From assembly GCA_020746105.1 (NCBI GenBank), contig CM036628.1, positions 5,900,001 through 5,964,000 of the forward strand: a stretch of DNA of 64,000 nt, read 5' to 3'. Positions 38,661 to 51,000 of the stretch are shown in pieces. Position 1 is the stretch's first letter. Every line of letters begins with the position of its first letter. The notes under the pieces are model-generated. The model was given only the letters and a program-made list of their open reading frames with translations. It made no database searches and was not told where the DNA came from. A program made the position numbers and the translations under genes. This DNA is from Trogon surrucura (lineage: Eukaryota; Chordata; Aves; Trogoniformes; Trogonidae).

Positions 38661-38680
38661 GTACTCACATGTACTCACAT
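38661..38680. repeat. Tandem 10-mer, two copies
   Basis: GTACTCACAT occurs twice head to tail. It is a small local duplication. Confidence 0.9.
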
Positions 38681-38760
38681 GTCACTACCCAATAAATGAC
38701 ACTGGGTTCAGGGATGTGGAGTTTACACTGGCTGATTCCAACTCTCTTTTGGTTTGGTTC

Positions 38761-38780
38761 TTGGTTGGTTGGTTGGTTGG
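38761..38780. repeat. (TTGG)5 microsatellite
   Basis: Five perfect TTGG units with variant units on the left. It is a simple repeat. Confidence 0.92.
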
Positions 38781-39943
38781 GTTTTAGCATGATTATAAAT
38801 ACATTTAAAAACACAGAAATAACTGCACAGGAACATAGCCAAATATTGCGTCAGTCAGTCTCTTATTAAAATGAGCCTTCTGTATTTGCACACTGCAAAC
38901 AGTGCAGCGATGCAGAGAATCTTTTCTAAACACAACACAGAGGCATCGCGGGCACATAATGACATCATGCATTTTTTTAAAATTAGAATTTACATGCATT
39001 TTATACAACTGAAATGAAATATTCTGCACAATTCCAAATTGGCAAAAGCATAACATTAAATGATTTTCAAAGCAGCAGCCTTGACTGTTGCAGTAATTTC
39101 ATCTGTTCTAGTTAGGGAAACTGAAAAGCTTGGGAAAGTCAGGCACTTTAGGAGTCATATTTGATTTTTTTCTTCCACACTTTAGCTCAAGAAGATGGCC
39201 TTCATTGACTAGTACTTAAGAAAGGAAGAGATAGGCAACCTGAGATCTTAAAGTGCTGGTACCCATTTGCAGTAATACTGCTAAAATCTGGCAACCTTGC
39301 CATATTTACTTCTCCAGAGACTTTTAACACCTTCCATTCCATGGAAAATAACAACTTTTCCAATTTTTTAGTGGGACAGATCAGACATGAAGTTTAGGGA
39401 GGGAAAAACCCATAAGTCTAATTTAAAAAACTCCCAGAAATTTCATTTTAAAGGCTTCTCAGATACAGAGGTGCCACTGATGTCACCGTTATCATGCTAC
39501 TCAGTAAGCCCATGTTAAGCTCACAACCTAAATGTTGTGGGTGATTCTATTCCTCCTCCTTCCTCTAGTGAAGGGAAACATCAGATTTTTAACAAAACTA
39601 CAGAGAAGGATGATCAAAGTTACAGAACAGCACCCACTCCAAAAGAAACTGAATAGGTGACAGTCAGGTCGGGAAGGTCTGGTCACAATTATTTAAACTT
39701 TCACAGAATTCTCTGATGTAAGGAAAAAAAACACATTGACCTATACTTGGCAGAGAGGTACAGCTACTGACAGAGAAGTCCTCTGAAATGTTCCAAATAT
39801 ATTGTAGTCTAGTTACATTTGGTAACAGAAGGTAAGTCTTGGGTCAAAACCGAGACTAGCAGATTTACAATTATCTCAAATAATAACACAGATTTAAGAA
39901 GCAATCACATTGAAAAGAAGTGTACAGCAGCAAGGAATAAATA

Positions 39944-39983
39944 AATAGGAAGTTTAAACAAGGAATAGGAAGAATAAACAAGG
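39944..39983. repeat. 20-bp tandem duplication, two copies
   Basis: Units 39944-39963 and 39964-39983 differ at two positions. They lie in an A/G-rich stretch whose surroundings carry further partial copies of AAACAAGGAA. Confidence 0.85.
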
Positions 39984-40410
39984 AACAAATAAAAGGAAGT
40001 TATACTTGCTACATTTAATACATTGTTTAATGTATTCAGATCTTTTTTCCTGGCAGAAAAGCAAAGTATCCATCAAAGTACAGTAGCAGCTGTCATCGTA
40101 CATTCCAGCATCTACTTTCTTTAAGGAAAAGTGTTGCAGCTAACACAAGTCTGTCTGCCTCTTGCTTTCTTACAAACAATTCCGATTTTTTTTTACAAAA
40201 CTAATAGGAATATTGTAATGCAGAGGAATAACCGGAATGAACAAAACAGATGTTATGAGTCAGATCCTTGAAGAAATCAACACATTTAATAAAGCCAAGC
40301 ATTTTGTACCATTTAAGAATCATGCCTGCATATGAAGCTCCTGAACTCCAACAAGTACAGAAAGCTAAGCAAAGAGACATCGGGTGAGTACTGACCAAAG
40401 CACTTCAGGG

Positions 40411-40475
40411 CAGCTTAGCCCAGCCCAGCATAGCTCAATTAAGCCCAGCCCAGCCCAGTTCAGCCCAGTTCAGCC
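40411..40475. repeat. CAGCCCAG-type degenerate minisatellite
   Basis: Irregular tandem AGCCCAGCCCAG and AGCCCAGTTC units with a short interruption at about 40430. The tract is C-rich on the plus strand and stands out against the AT-rich background. It is open in one frame (40384-40623) only because the units lack stops; this is not evidence of coding. Confidence 0.85.
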
Positions 40476-43400
40476 TGGGCTCGTTAGCCCTTCCCACAGC
40501 ACCACTTCCAAGGTCCCTGGCTCTGCTTTAGAGGCTGTACTTGTAGCAGACCGATGCAGCACTTCTGCTGGCGGTAGAGCCAGCATTTCTAGCACAATGT
40601 TGTATCTCAACGAAAAGATTTGAGCATCTGGGTGTGTTTTGACCCTTATGAGACACTTTTCAGGACTTCTATGGTTACATATATAAGTAATCTCTCTTGA
40701 AGACTGGAGTGCTTTCAGCTCTCCTCCTTCACCTATAACCAAGGGGACAGAAAAGAAAGGACCAAACATATTCATTTGCTTTTGGACCTGGAAGATCCTT
40801 CTGTGATTCTGTCTTTTTATTCATTTGCGGTAACTTTGCCGATTCACTTGTGAGTAATACTCACAGTGGTGTCTGCTGCAGAATGCTGCGGTGTTCTTTC
40901 TGGAAATAAAATCACTAATTTAAGAAAATGCATCACTGTAATGTGAGACACGATGTCATTGGCTCTCACTCTGCAGATGTTCAAAATTACCAATGTCATA
41001 AATGTTTATATGTTCTTCAAACAGAGAAACTCTAGGAAAAGAACACAGTACATACTTTTCATCAGCCATACCATTTTTGTCTGACAGTTGGTGTATTTAT
41101 TTTAACTGTCAAATTACGATATCTGTCAAAACATACCGCCTTCTTTCTCTCACCATATGCCTAGCTAAATCTTCACATCCTCACTTGGATGTCATGACTG
41201 CTTCAGCATTTTGTACTGCATATTTCTCAAGCGTAGAACAAACTTTGAAGTTAAGACATCTCTTTACTAATAAAGTCACAAGAAGCAAAGTATCTGTCAC
41301 TGTCATTAAATCCCACATCAACTATTCTGTGACATTATGTCTATGGCAGGAAATGGTCTGTTTGCCTATAATTAAATGCCATAAATATATCCACACCTGT
41401 CATAAGCGTAAAGAACAAGATTTAAAGAGTGTAAGGGGGCAAAGTAGCACCTAATTAAACAGAAAGTTTAAGTCCCGTTTTCAAAATTTGACAGAAGAAT
41501 ATGGAAGCCGATGACTCATTTCATCTAATGAAAATTCTGCTCCAAAAATTGTGATTTGTGAGAACTGTTTGTCTTTTGTCATTGGCTCTAAATGCAAAGC
41601 GGGTGTCTTACTGCACTCTTCAACATTGAAAATTACTCTTTCACCTGCTAGTAGGTTCGTCATAACTCTTGGATGACTTCAAATGAGAATTTCACAATGA
41701 AAAACAAAATACAGTTTATTATCAGTATGGCTGATATGGGAGAATAATAAAAATCTAAATGTCAAAAAAATGTTTAAAAAAATAATCCTTCCTCAAGTTC
41801 AGAGACAGCTGTGTGAAAAGAAACAGTACCAGAATGTTTTTTCAATTACCCAAAACCAAAGTAATTCAAGAAAAAAGTTAAACTTGATCATCAATTTACT
41901 GATTTACCATTAGCTTGGTCTGTGCTCTGGAGACCACAACTGTGGCATCACCTATCTCCAGTTTGGGAATTCCGGAGAAACTCTATTCCAACCTGTCTCC
42001 AGGCTGGAAACTGGACAGTTTGGGAATCCCACTTTACAACAGGATATGCTCACGGTGTAGAAGTCCTAGCATAGGTTTTCAGTGTTCACTTCTCAGTGTA
42101 AACTTGTCTCTCCAGCATATGAATAATCCTATGCAGAACTCACTCAATCCAACAATTAGCAACAGAATGAGGCAGATTAATTCCTATTTGAGATTCTGAC
42201 CTTAGAACATTATACACAAATTGCCACCAGTGAAAGCAGCTGATCTGCCAGACTTGGAAATGCAGTAGATAAGGAGCACTCAGACAGGCATTATGCCTCC
42301 AGGAGATGGTAATAAGCTATGAAACTACTACAGCTCTTCACCTCTGAGCTGCAGCTGCCCTCATCGACTCTACATGTATTTAAAGGAGTCTACCTGTTCA
42401 GGTGCTTAAGAAATGAAAAACACAGTGTTTAAATTTCTCTCCTTTGTTTCTGATGTCTTCTTCTTTACCAAAAGAGACACCACACGCATGCGGTACAGTC
42501 TTAAGATACGATCAAATCTTTTCTTCCCTACACACTGATAAGTAAATAGCATGGTTTCAACCTTTCTCTTGAATTTTAACAGAAAACGTAAACACTACTT
42601 AAGAATAAAATATAATAATAATGGAATTCCATGCCTCCAGCTTTTTTTGGCCTTCAAATGATGACGAAAGAGTTCTGAAAATCATCTAGCCTGCATACAG
42701 TACTACATTCCCAGTCCTATCCAGAGACAACACCCGTTTAGCTTCTCAGTCACAATCCTGTTACATAAAAGGTTTTGCTTTTAAGACAACTCTCAAAATT
42801 GTAAATTAGGCATGATCGCAATCTGCAAAATTGCACACAGTAAGGAAGCTAATGGACTAAGGTGATAAAAAAATAAATATATTTACTTCAAAAGATAAGC
42901 TAAAGAAAATTTCAGCAGATAAAGCTGATCCCAAGCCAGTAAAAAACCTCAGCAAAAAGGAGAGGGTGGATAAAGCAACAGGAAGTGAAATAATTTTTAT
43001 ATCAAATCCCTAATCACACAAAGTGTTTTTAACCACCAGGACTATGATTTTTTTTATGACAGTTGGAAGCTGAATAATAGGTTCATGCAACTTTTTACCA
43101 TATCTGCTTTACAGATATGTTAGTTCTAGTCTATATTATCAAAATAACTTTCCCTGAAATGGTCTAACAATTTATTAGCTGCAATCCTGATTAAGTAATG
43201 CTTCTAAAAGCTAGGGCCGTGTATTTTATATACGTCTGGGCTGGTTTCTGAAGATTTTAAAAATTAATTTGGAAAAAAAAAAAAGTAGTTTTCAAATTAA
43301 GATCTGTTCATTTAATTTTTTTTTTTTAAGTTACTATTCTGTATGGCTTTTTAGTAGTAATAAGAGAACATCAGTTTCCAATAGCTCATGGTATATTCTC

Positions 43401-46400
43401 CCCGTAGCTGCGGATTAAAAGAATCAGAAAAAGAAGACAAGTTCAGCAGAACACCTAAGTCAGCTGGTCAGAACAGTTTTGCAAAGTGTTTTAAATGATA
43501 CTTAAAATACAACGTAGCTGCTTAAAATTCTAAAAGATCGTCGTCTCAGACACATGCTACAAATACTCAACTCTTTTTCAGAGAAAGATGAAAAAAGCTT
43601 TTACAGAAAAAGTAGAAATAAACCTTTTTTAAGACTTTTTCAATGTTAAAAAGCATCATAGAATGGGCCTTCACCGTAGAAACAATTTGCTATGAAATAC
43701 TTGAGAAGCTTTAAATGTAGGGGGTTTATGGAATTACTTGCAGATAGAGGATTTGATCATATTGTAGCTGTTGCCTGTGTGACAGAGGCAGTGGAAAATG
43801 AGAAGAAACTGAAGACAGCAAGGAGGCAAGAGCATGGCCAAAACATACCTATGGCTTGTCCCTTACAGAATTCAAATGAACACCGAGTAAAATGCTATTT
43901 GGAAAGAGGTTTAAATTTTCAAGCTGTTTGCTGTTCGAATCTGTTTCCTGTTTCAATTTTTAACGTTCAAAGAAGCAAGATTTTATGCACCTTCTAATGA
44001 AGCTAGCTTTCAAAAAAAAATACCATTTACCATTAATAATACACAGAACAACTCCGAAAGAAATAAAAATTTGGTAAACCACTGAGGTGACAGGGCAAAC
44101 CAGGCAAAAACCCAGTAAGAAGGTATTACGAGGATCAGTTCTCATCAGAGTTGCCATTAATCCCAGACTCTTGGTGAGTAACATTTCCACGATGTACACT
44201 TGAAAAGCCCTGATGTTCAAGAACCTGAATCCCATGAAACACTCCTAGAAAGCAAAAGGCTGATCTTCCTTTCACGGATTGCAGCCGCACCTCGTCCCAC
44301 TAGTCACTCTCATCAAAAATATTATTTTCTTTCACATAGTCAAAGAATTTAATGCAAACTCACCTACTATGTCTTCAGTGTGACTTTCTGGACATAGACC
44401 AGCAGCTTAAAGAATCTTCAGTGTTCTTATACACTAAATCCTTGGCCCTGAAAGGCAAACTTGGAAGTAAAAACTGAAATCACTTCTCGTCACAGACAGT
44501 TTCTGGATTTTTCACAGCCCTGAGCAGTCCACTTGCTCTGTAAATGGGGAATTAATGATCCCTATCACACAGAAATATTGAGATATTTGAAAATGTTCAA
44601 CAGCGGCACAGGGTATTTTAGAAATTTACTCTGGCAATTCTTTCATAGCATTATTAATAATTAACTTTCAATATAATACAAAGCCTCTCCATTTAATAGT
44701 ACAATCAGCCACCCAAGAATCTTCAGGCCAATGATACTGTATTAGATGGGGTACCAATGATTAGCTGGACATCCTTCATTTTTATGAACAATTATAAAAC
44801 AAGACAAAGGGCTAGAAAACATGTAATAATTAGGAGAACAAGACAACACTGGCAAAAGGTTGGATTCAATGGCTGTTTTTCTCTTCATGAAGCTTCTGCA
44901 GTTAAACTCTAAATGGTTATATAACTCCAAAAATGTTTTTTTAGCATCTCCATGTGCTGATACAGATACCGTCCTTAAGGTTGCCCTTTGTTCCACTGTC
45001 CCACACCCGCTTGTCTTTCTTGGCAACTCTTCCCTTTGTTTCTCCTAATCAAGGCTTCACAAACTACAGTGAAAACTGACAGACTTGACAAATTCAAACC
45101 CACAGGAGCCACTAGAACACTTGGAATGAATTCCAGAATATCCCACTTAGCTACCTCTGCATTCAGTCTAACTGCTTAACTTTGGTGAAGGATATCTTCA
45201 AGAAAGGTATTCAGTTTTGTCTTACGTACCACAAGGGATGAAGAATTCATTTTGTCCTTTGTTAGTTTGTTCCAAATGTTTATCACCCTCAAAGCTATTT
45301 AAAAATCTGATTTCCCATTTGAATTCACATTTCCCTGCAGAATCAAAGACACCTTTGGAGCTGAACATTTTTTTCTGAACATTTTTTTCTTGACGCTTCT
45401 CACGCACTGTAATAAAATTTCATTTCAATCTGCTTTCTGATAAGCTTAAGAAATTGACATCTTAAAATCTCTCTGATGCAAATTATTCTTTTTCTAGTAT
45501 TTCTGTGGCCCTTTACTTACTATCAAATACTTAACGAGTGGGAACATCAGAGGAAATAATGCTAAACTTTTATCTCCAAAACCTCTGAGTTTGCTTTCCT
45601 TTCCCCTGTTTACCTATGTAGGAACTACATCAACTTCATTCTAAGACATCACCCTATAGTTTAACTGACAACAAACTCCTTACATGCTACGACCATGAAA
45701 TACATTGCAGATTTTCCTCAGCATACAATTCACAAAACTGTATCACTGTACTGCGATCTATGTGATTTTAATTACTACAATCTTCCAGTGAAAAATTTAA
45801 TAAGCAGCCTTTGTGCACTTACTCCAAAAAAGACTGGTGAAAATAAAAGCACAGGGCTTCATATGATTGCCTCCAGAAACACGTCCAAACACTTATTTTC
45901 TTTAAACCAATCTTTACACAAAAAAAGTTCACTTATACATTTTGAAATCCTCTTAGGAAACACTTCATTGACTCGTAGCTGTGTTATAGAATTCTTTGTC
46001 GTATTTATGGAAACAATTAATTGCATTTACAAACTTATATGTTAACCATATTTATATCATAATACAAAAAAATAAGTCTCTTTTCTAAACATGATTTATG
46101 TTCATAAAGCTTCCCAGAGCCTGTCAACCGCAAAAGAAGTCAACAAAAATAAAAGTTGCAGAGGGATGTGCAGGGGAAGCAGAGTTTCTAGTTGGTTTTG
46201 CAGTCTGGGTCTAGGGAATAGGTTGGGGCAATACAGAAGTAGGAAGCTCTGGGTAGGAAGAAAAGGCAAAAGGCTCCAAATCATGATTCAGATCTGCTTT
46301 TCAATACTCCACCTCCTATAACTAGACAGAACGAAAGTTGCGCTTCATCACAGTGATTTAGGAGGACCTGTTAATAAACTTAATATTACACCAGTGCGTA

Positions 46401-47355
46401 AGTGACTTGCTGAACGGGCACGAGAGCTCATTTATTTCAATAGGCAACGCACATAGTCAGCTCCTACTTGGGAACAGTAGGGAGCCTTGCTTAGCAGGGA
46501 ATAACTTTAAAAAACCAAGAATAAACCTACTACATTCTTCATTTCTTTCTAGTAATTACTTGAATGTTTCTGAGTGAATTCATCTAATGAGGTTTGTTGA
46601 CTGAATATCTGGTTTCCAAAGTTATTAAATTATAATACAAAATGGCTCATATCTCTTTTTAAACACAACTGTATAATGGATTACATCAAAAAGAATGCCT
46701 TACAATTACTGTGATATTCAGAAATAAACAAGTATGAAAACAATTATTTCCCTCTAGAGTGGATAACGCTTCCAGTTTAACAGTTACTAGCAAAGTAATT
46801 TGTGAAGTTTATTAAGATTATGGCGTTACAGGCTGTAATTTATTGAGACAAAGCCTCATTTATGCAGAAACACTAGGACACACTACTGACTCATGTTGTA
46901 TCAAATATTCTTCCTGGAATAAATTTTTCACATAATTACTTCAATTAAACGAGGTGTTTATAGTCAATGAACCAATTTCCTTTAATCTGTTTCTCAAACA
47001 ATACACACTTACGGAAAAATACCATAAGTTATTTTCAAACTGAAAAATAACTTTACAGTGAAACAGATCAAGTAACTGGTATTTCTAAAGAAATCCTTTT
47101 ATCTGACTTGATATTATAACTTAAATGATTCCTGTTACATAATTGTTAGGTCTCAAGTTGCTGACTCCTTTCTCGGATTCTTGTATAGACAACAATTATA
47201 GTCAGATCAAATTTCCAAATTATTGAGAAGCGCCTTTTTTAATTTATTATCACTGGATTGGACGAGACCTACTGTGAGTAATGGCGCAGTGTTCAGATCC
47301 ACACCTGAATGAAAGACCAAGCACTGAATCCAGTGAATATTATCATAATCTGCAA
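40476..47355. other. AT-rich unannotated DNA, no gene seen
   Basis: The longest open frame is 150 codons (41002-41454 plus). It has no recognisable domain, and its amino acid mix fits translated AT-rich noncoding DNA. No exon or RNA gene was identified. A conserved-looking stretch at about 46790-47000 is discussed as a finding. Confidence 0.6.
45361..45390. repeat. Tandem 14-mer, two copies
   Basis: CTGAACATTTTTTT is present twice head to tail. It is a small local duplication. Confidence 0.88.
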
Positions 47356-47457
47356 CACAGAATCACAGAATGTTTTGGGATGGAAAGGACCTTTAAAGAC
47401 CATCTAGTCCAAGGCCCCAGCAGTGAGCAGGGACAGCTTCAGCCAGATCAGGCCAAG
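47356..47457 (-). mobile_element. CR1 LINE 3' end fragment
   Basis: On the plus strand this begins with two identical octamers, CACAGAAT at 47356-47363 and 47364-47371. It continues through the CR1 terminal segment (TTTTGGGATGGAAAGGACCT, then TTAAAGACCATCTAGTCC) and the 3' hairpin region around AGCAGTGAGCAGGGAC. The element is therefore minus-oriented and contains only untranslated sequence. It may be the tail of the CR1 piece at 47.8-48.0 kb in the same orientation, but part of the CR1 body between them is missing, so they may be independent insertions. Confidence 0.9.
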
Positions 47458-47811
47458 CATCTGCTCCTCCTCATCAAAATTAGGGGAATCTTGACAAAAT
47501 CTTGCAGTGTAGATACATGAACTAAACTCTTTTCACAGTCCACTCAGCCCTGCTAAGATGTCTGCGTGATGAGCGGCCTGGTAAAGCCACCTGCCTCCTG
47601 TAATAAACTAACTCTGTGGCTCCTGAGACACACCGGATAATTTCTTCGTGCCTACGCACTGCACCGCTGCACGGCACAGAAGTGGAGTTCCCCGGATAAG
47701 GGGAAGAGGAGGCTGTCAGAAAGGTTGCTAGTGGACCATCGCCTCATCTCCTTAACGAGAAGGTACAATATTTACACAACAACATTTTAAACGTGTTGTT
47801 TTAAGTAGTCT
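47458..47811. other. Unexplained segment between two CR1 pieces
   Basis: About 350 bp between two minus-oriented CR1 fragments. It is richer in GC and CpG than its surroundings, has an AATAAA word at 47602 followed by a GC-rich stretch, and repeats CCGGATAA at about 47634 and 47692. This arrangement could be a worn LTR fragment, but no terminal TG/CA pair or target duplication was established. No convincing open frame spans it. Confidence 0.35.
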
Positions 47812-48025
47812 TCAGTGTTCAGTCAAACCCAATAAAAAAAAATAATTCCTTATGTTCTTGTGTTTCAGTTTCTGCCCATTGCTGAAAAGAGTCTGCTCCA
47901 TATTCCCCATAAGCGTGAGATCCCTCTGAGCCTTCTCTTCTCCAAGAGTCCCAGCTCTCTCAGCTTTTCCTGAGGTGCTCCCATTCCTTAACGACCTTAG
48001 CAGCCCTTTGCCTAATATCCTAAGA
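47812..48025 (-). mobile_element. CR1 LINE fragment, ORF2 C-terminal region with internal deletions
   Basis: The longest open frame of the window (47812-48318, 168 codons, minus) owes its end to CR1. Its last residues (NGQKLKHKNIRNYF, then LTEH) match the C-terminal region of CR1 ORF2. Upstream the DNA follows the CR1 order of a GGGAGCACCTC-like word, a LEKRRL-type region read in another frame, and a GGATCTCA word. About 50-60 bases of the consensus appear to be missing in the middle, along with a further short deletion, so the long open frame is a chance product and not a gene. The subfamily resembles the CR1 type with the LINVYKYL segment, different from the copy at 52.4 kb. Confidence 0.78.
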
Positions 48026-51000
48026 AAACAAAAATCTCCCCCCCAGCTGAGGGCAGATTGAGCCCCTGCCTGGGGTGAGATTTGGCTGCTTAAGTGTTCC
48101 AATTGCCACCTTCCCAGAATAGAACAAGCTGGTATCTCATGACTGTGAGAAATTCTTCTGTAATCACCTGAAGATTTATAAAGACAGAGTGAAACATGTT
48201 GCACTGAGTTCAACTGGTGGGACCCTGCTAATCTTAAGCGTACAACTCCAGAAACCAAACTCACTCCTGCATCTACTGACTGTCTCAGATGCCAGATGTG
48301 TTCATAACAAACTAGCACCCCGGGGGATTTTCTGTATTGTTATGTTAATCCACTAAATGGATAACATATGTGATTTACATAAAGACTACCAATGTAATTC
48401 TAAAAGCTCTGCAAAACCAGCTTTCATTCTCAAGGGTTTGGTTGTTTTGCATTTGGGTTTTTTCTGCTTTTTTACTTTTCTTTAAGAAAACTCAAATAAA
48501 TGCATTTTCCTACGGATAAGAAAATGACAATGAAAGAGAAGAAATACAAGTATCACAAACTCTCCGGGATACAGTAAGTTCAGTGCTTGGAAGATTAGTG
48601 AAAAGAATTACAATTAAAATACTCCTTAGCTTCTGTTCTACTACTGATTACATTGCTTCTTTTTAACAGAGTATAACTGACTTTTCTGTTTAACAAATGC
48701 TGCAAATGCATATATGTTACTCTCTTTGAAAGGCATTATTCAAGAAGCTAGTCTAAGCCTTGATTTTCTCAAGAAGACAAATAACTTCTTGTCATAACAA
48801 ACATCTCTGTTGGGAGCAAAGACCTGGGAGTTTATCACTTTAATCGCTCACACACAGATGCGCACAGGTGTGTGCACTGTGGAAGAGGGTATTCCTCCAC
48901 ATCTAGCACAACAGGAGCAAAAATCATTGTCAGAGCACCTCTGCTTCCTGGTGGAACAAAATACAATAGAAATATTATTTAGAAGGATGTTCTGTAAGGG
49001 TTGGTGAGAGATTTTTTCTTGTGGCATGTGAAATAGTAAATGAACTACCATTTGCTTCGTTTCCAAAGACACAGAACCACACTTATTTTCTCAATAACTA
49101 GTGAACACTATAACCAGGAACACTTTGGATTTCATCCCTTATTTCCAACCAGCAAACCTATATAGGTTTCTGCCCATTCCCATATATCATCTAATATGAC
49201 AAACTGAACCGATAAAATACCCAGCTAAGAAGAAATGCAGGTACCAATACAGAAGCTCAGAACATACAATTCTTTTCAAATATACAGTAACAAAGTCTAT
49301 TTTCAAAACCAGAAAACAACAGCATTTCAAAATACTATTTGCCCAAGAGCAGCAACTGTGTTAAAATAGGAACAACATACGCTGTTGGGTCTTTAAGTAA
49401 AGCACAGGGAAATCTGCAGCACAGCCAGCATTCCACATAATAAACGGCGATCTTTAAATGACAGGGATTTGTTTAATTTAAAAATGTAGCCTTGATCTTT
49501 CTTCTGTGTGAGCCTCGGTGTTTCTGGCTAGCTAATCAGTTATTCTCCATGTCCCTTCTTATTGAGCCCAAATAATGATAATGTAAAGATAAGCATTGAT
49601 TGTTAATGTATTTTTGTTTGGTATATTGGTTAATTTAAAAAGATCTCAGCAAGGAACGGGGTGAACAAAGTTATGCCGGTCCAGCTAGTGGTAAAGATCA
49701 AAAGTGAAATAAATCAAAGGGGATGTGCAACAGTTGCAGGCACTATTATATCAACTCACTTATGATGTGATAGCTGAGGTTTTTAACTACCAGTTTCATT
49801 AGCGGTTACTATTCCTCAGCACAGACAGCTTTGAAGTGAAAAATCCCTTGATGTGCAGCCTTCGAAATAAGAGTTTTCACCTAAAAGAAAACACCTCCAC
49901 CCACATGACAAGCCTATGCTTTTGGTTACATTTCTTCCTTTCAAACATGTAGCTTAAAAAAAAATAATAAACCATAGTTTGTCATTAGTGTGCTTGCTTT
50001 TAACAAGCTGGCAAAAAGTCTTGTCCTGTTCACCATCACTCACAGAAGATTCTACACAGGCAACTGTTTCTAATAGGGGGCATCATTTATCCTAGACGGG
50101 AAAAGTAAATCTTTCGTTTCCAAAAAGCATGCTGTGCCTCTGTGCTCTTCACATTCCTTTTACGTAAGTTGTACACCTGAAATTCACTACCAATTAAATT
50201 AAAACACTGGACTTGTACCTCTTAGAAAAAGCAATTACATTTGGTGATTCTCGCATTCTGTTCCTAAGGAGGAACCATGCAACCTTTTATTTTCTACCAC
50301 ACAAGTTTAAGGAACTAAATCCAGGTGAGGCACAAAGAAAGATCCTACCCTGAACCGCCCACTAGAGCAGCCTCTCTGCACACACCAACAGCAGAGTCCA
50401 CTCTGTCTACACAGGTATCACCGTCCTTAGTCGCTCACACAGGAATGACGATCCCGCTGGCTATTATGTGGAAGAGGAGATTTTTAAAGTGTTCCCCCTG
50501 TCCTGGCCTTTGGGGACACACCACATATCCCTCCGTGGCACATCAGGAACACGGCAGGAGCCAGACAGAGAGAAGACACCTGATGTCACCTTACTCCTCC
50601 TTCTCAGCCCAGAAATGGCCAATCCTGAGATGCCACGGCTGCTGTCCTGGGAAGGAAAATAAGTGAGTGCTACAGCTCCGTGCCTTCTCACCAAGTGCTG
50701 GCAGCACAGAACAGCAGCAGCACAGCTCTTCGCCCAGAGCCAGCCTGACTGCATGGCTGGGAATTAGCTGCTCAAAGAGAGGAAACAGCTTATTCCTCAA
50801 TGATATCAAATGTTAAAGCAGAAAAGTACTAGGATTTCTTTGTTCTTCCCGGGGTAATAGAATCGCCCAGGATACTCAGAGCAGTTTCTAAAATTACATT
50901 TCAGTTGTGTGTAATCTAAAGATTAATTAACTTCTGTGTTCTTTCATTGCTCCTCTGTGTATAATACCGTTTTATTGACATGTAAATTGGGGGGGGAGGA

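Larger units (their letters stand above)
34191..40410. other. AT-rich unannotated DNA, no gene seen
   Basis: No exon or RNA gene recognised; open frames are below 100 codons. A GC-richer island with several CpG lies at about 37000-37320. A 16-bp palindrome, a TTGG microsatellite and two short tandem duplications are listed separately. Confidence 0.6.

Noticed and set aside
40780..40813. CR1 3' tail on the plus strand
   Set aside because: Two octamer-like words (CTTCTGTG, ATTCTGTC) are present, but the sequence before them does not follow the CR1 terminal consensus.
41002..41454. 150-codon open frame as a gene or exon
   Set aside because: No domain or family resemblance, no splice context, and composition fits AT-rich noncoding DNA.
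43656..43680. CR1 3' end
   Set aside because: The match is limited to about 12 bases (ATCATAGAATGG) and stops immediately.
47812..48318. 168-codon open frame as a protein gene
   Set aside because: Its C-terminal end is CR1 ORF2 with deletions, and the upstream half does not resemble a protein; the frame is a chance fusion.
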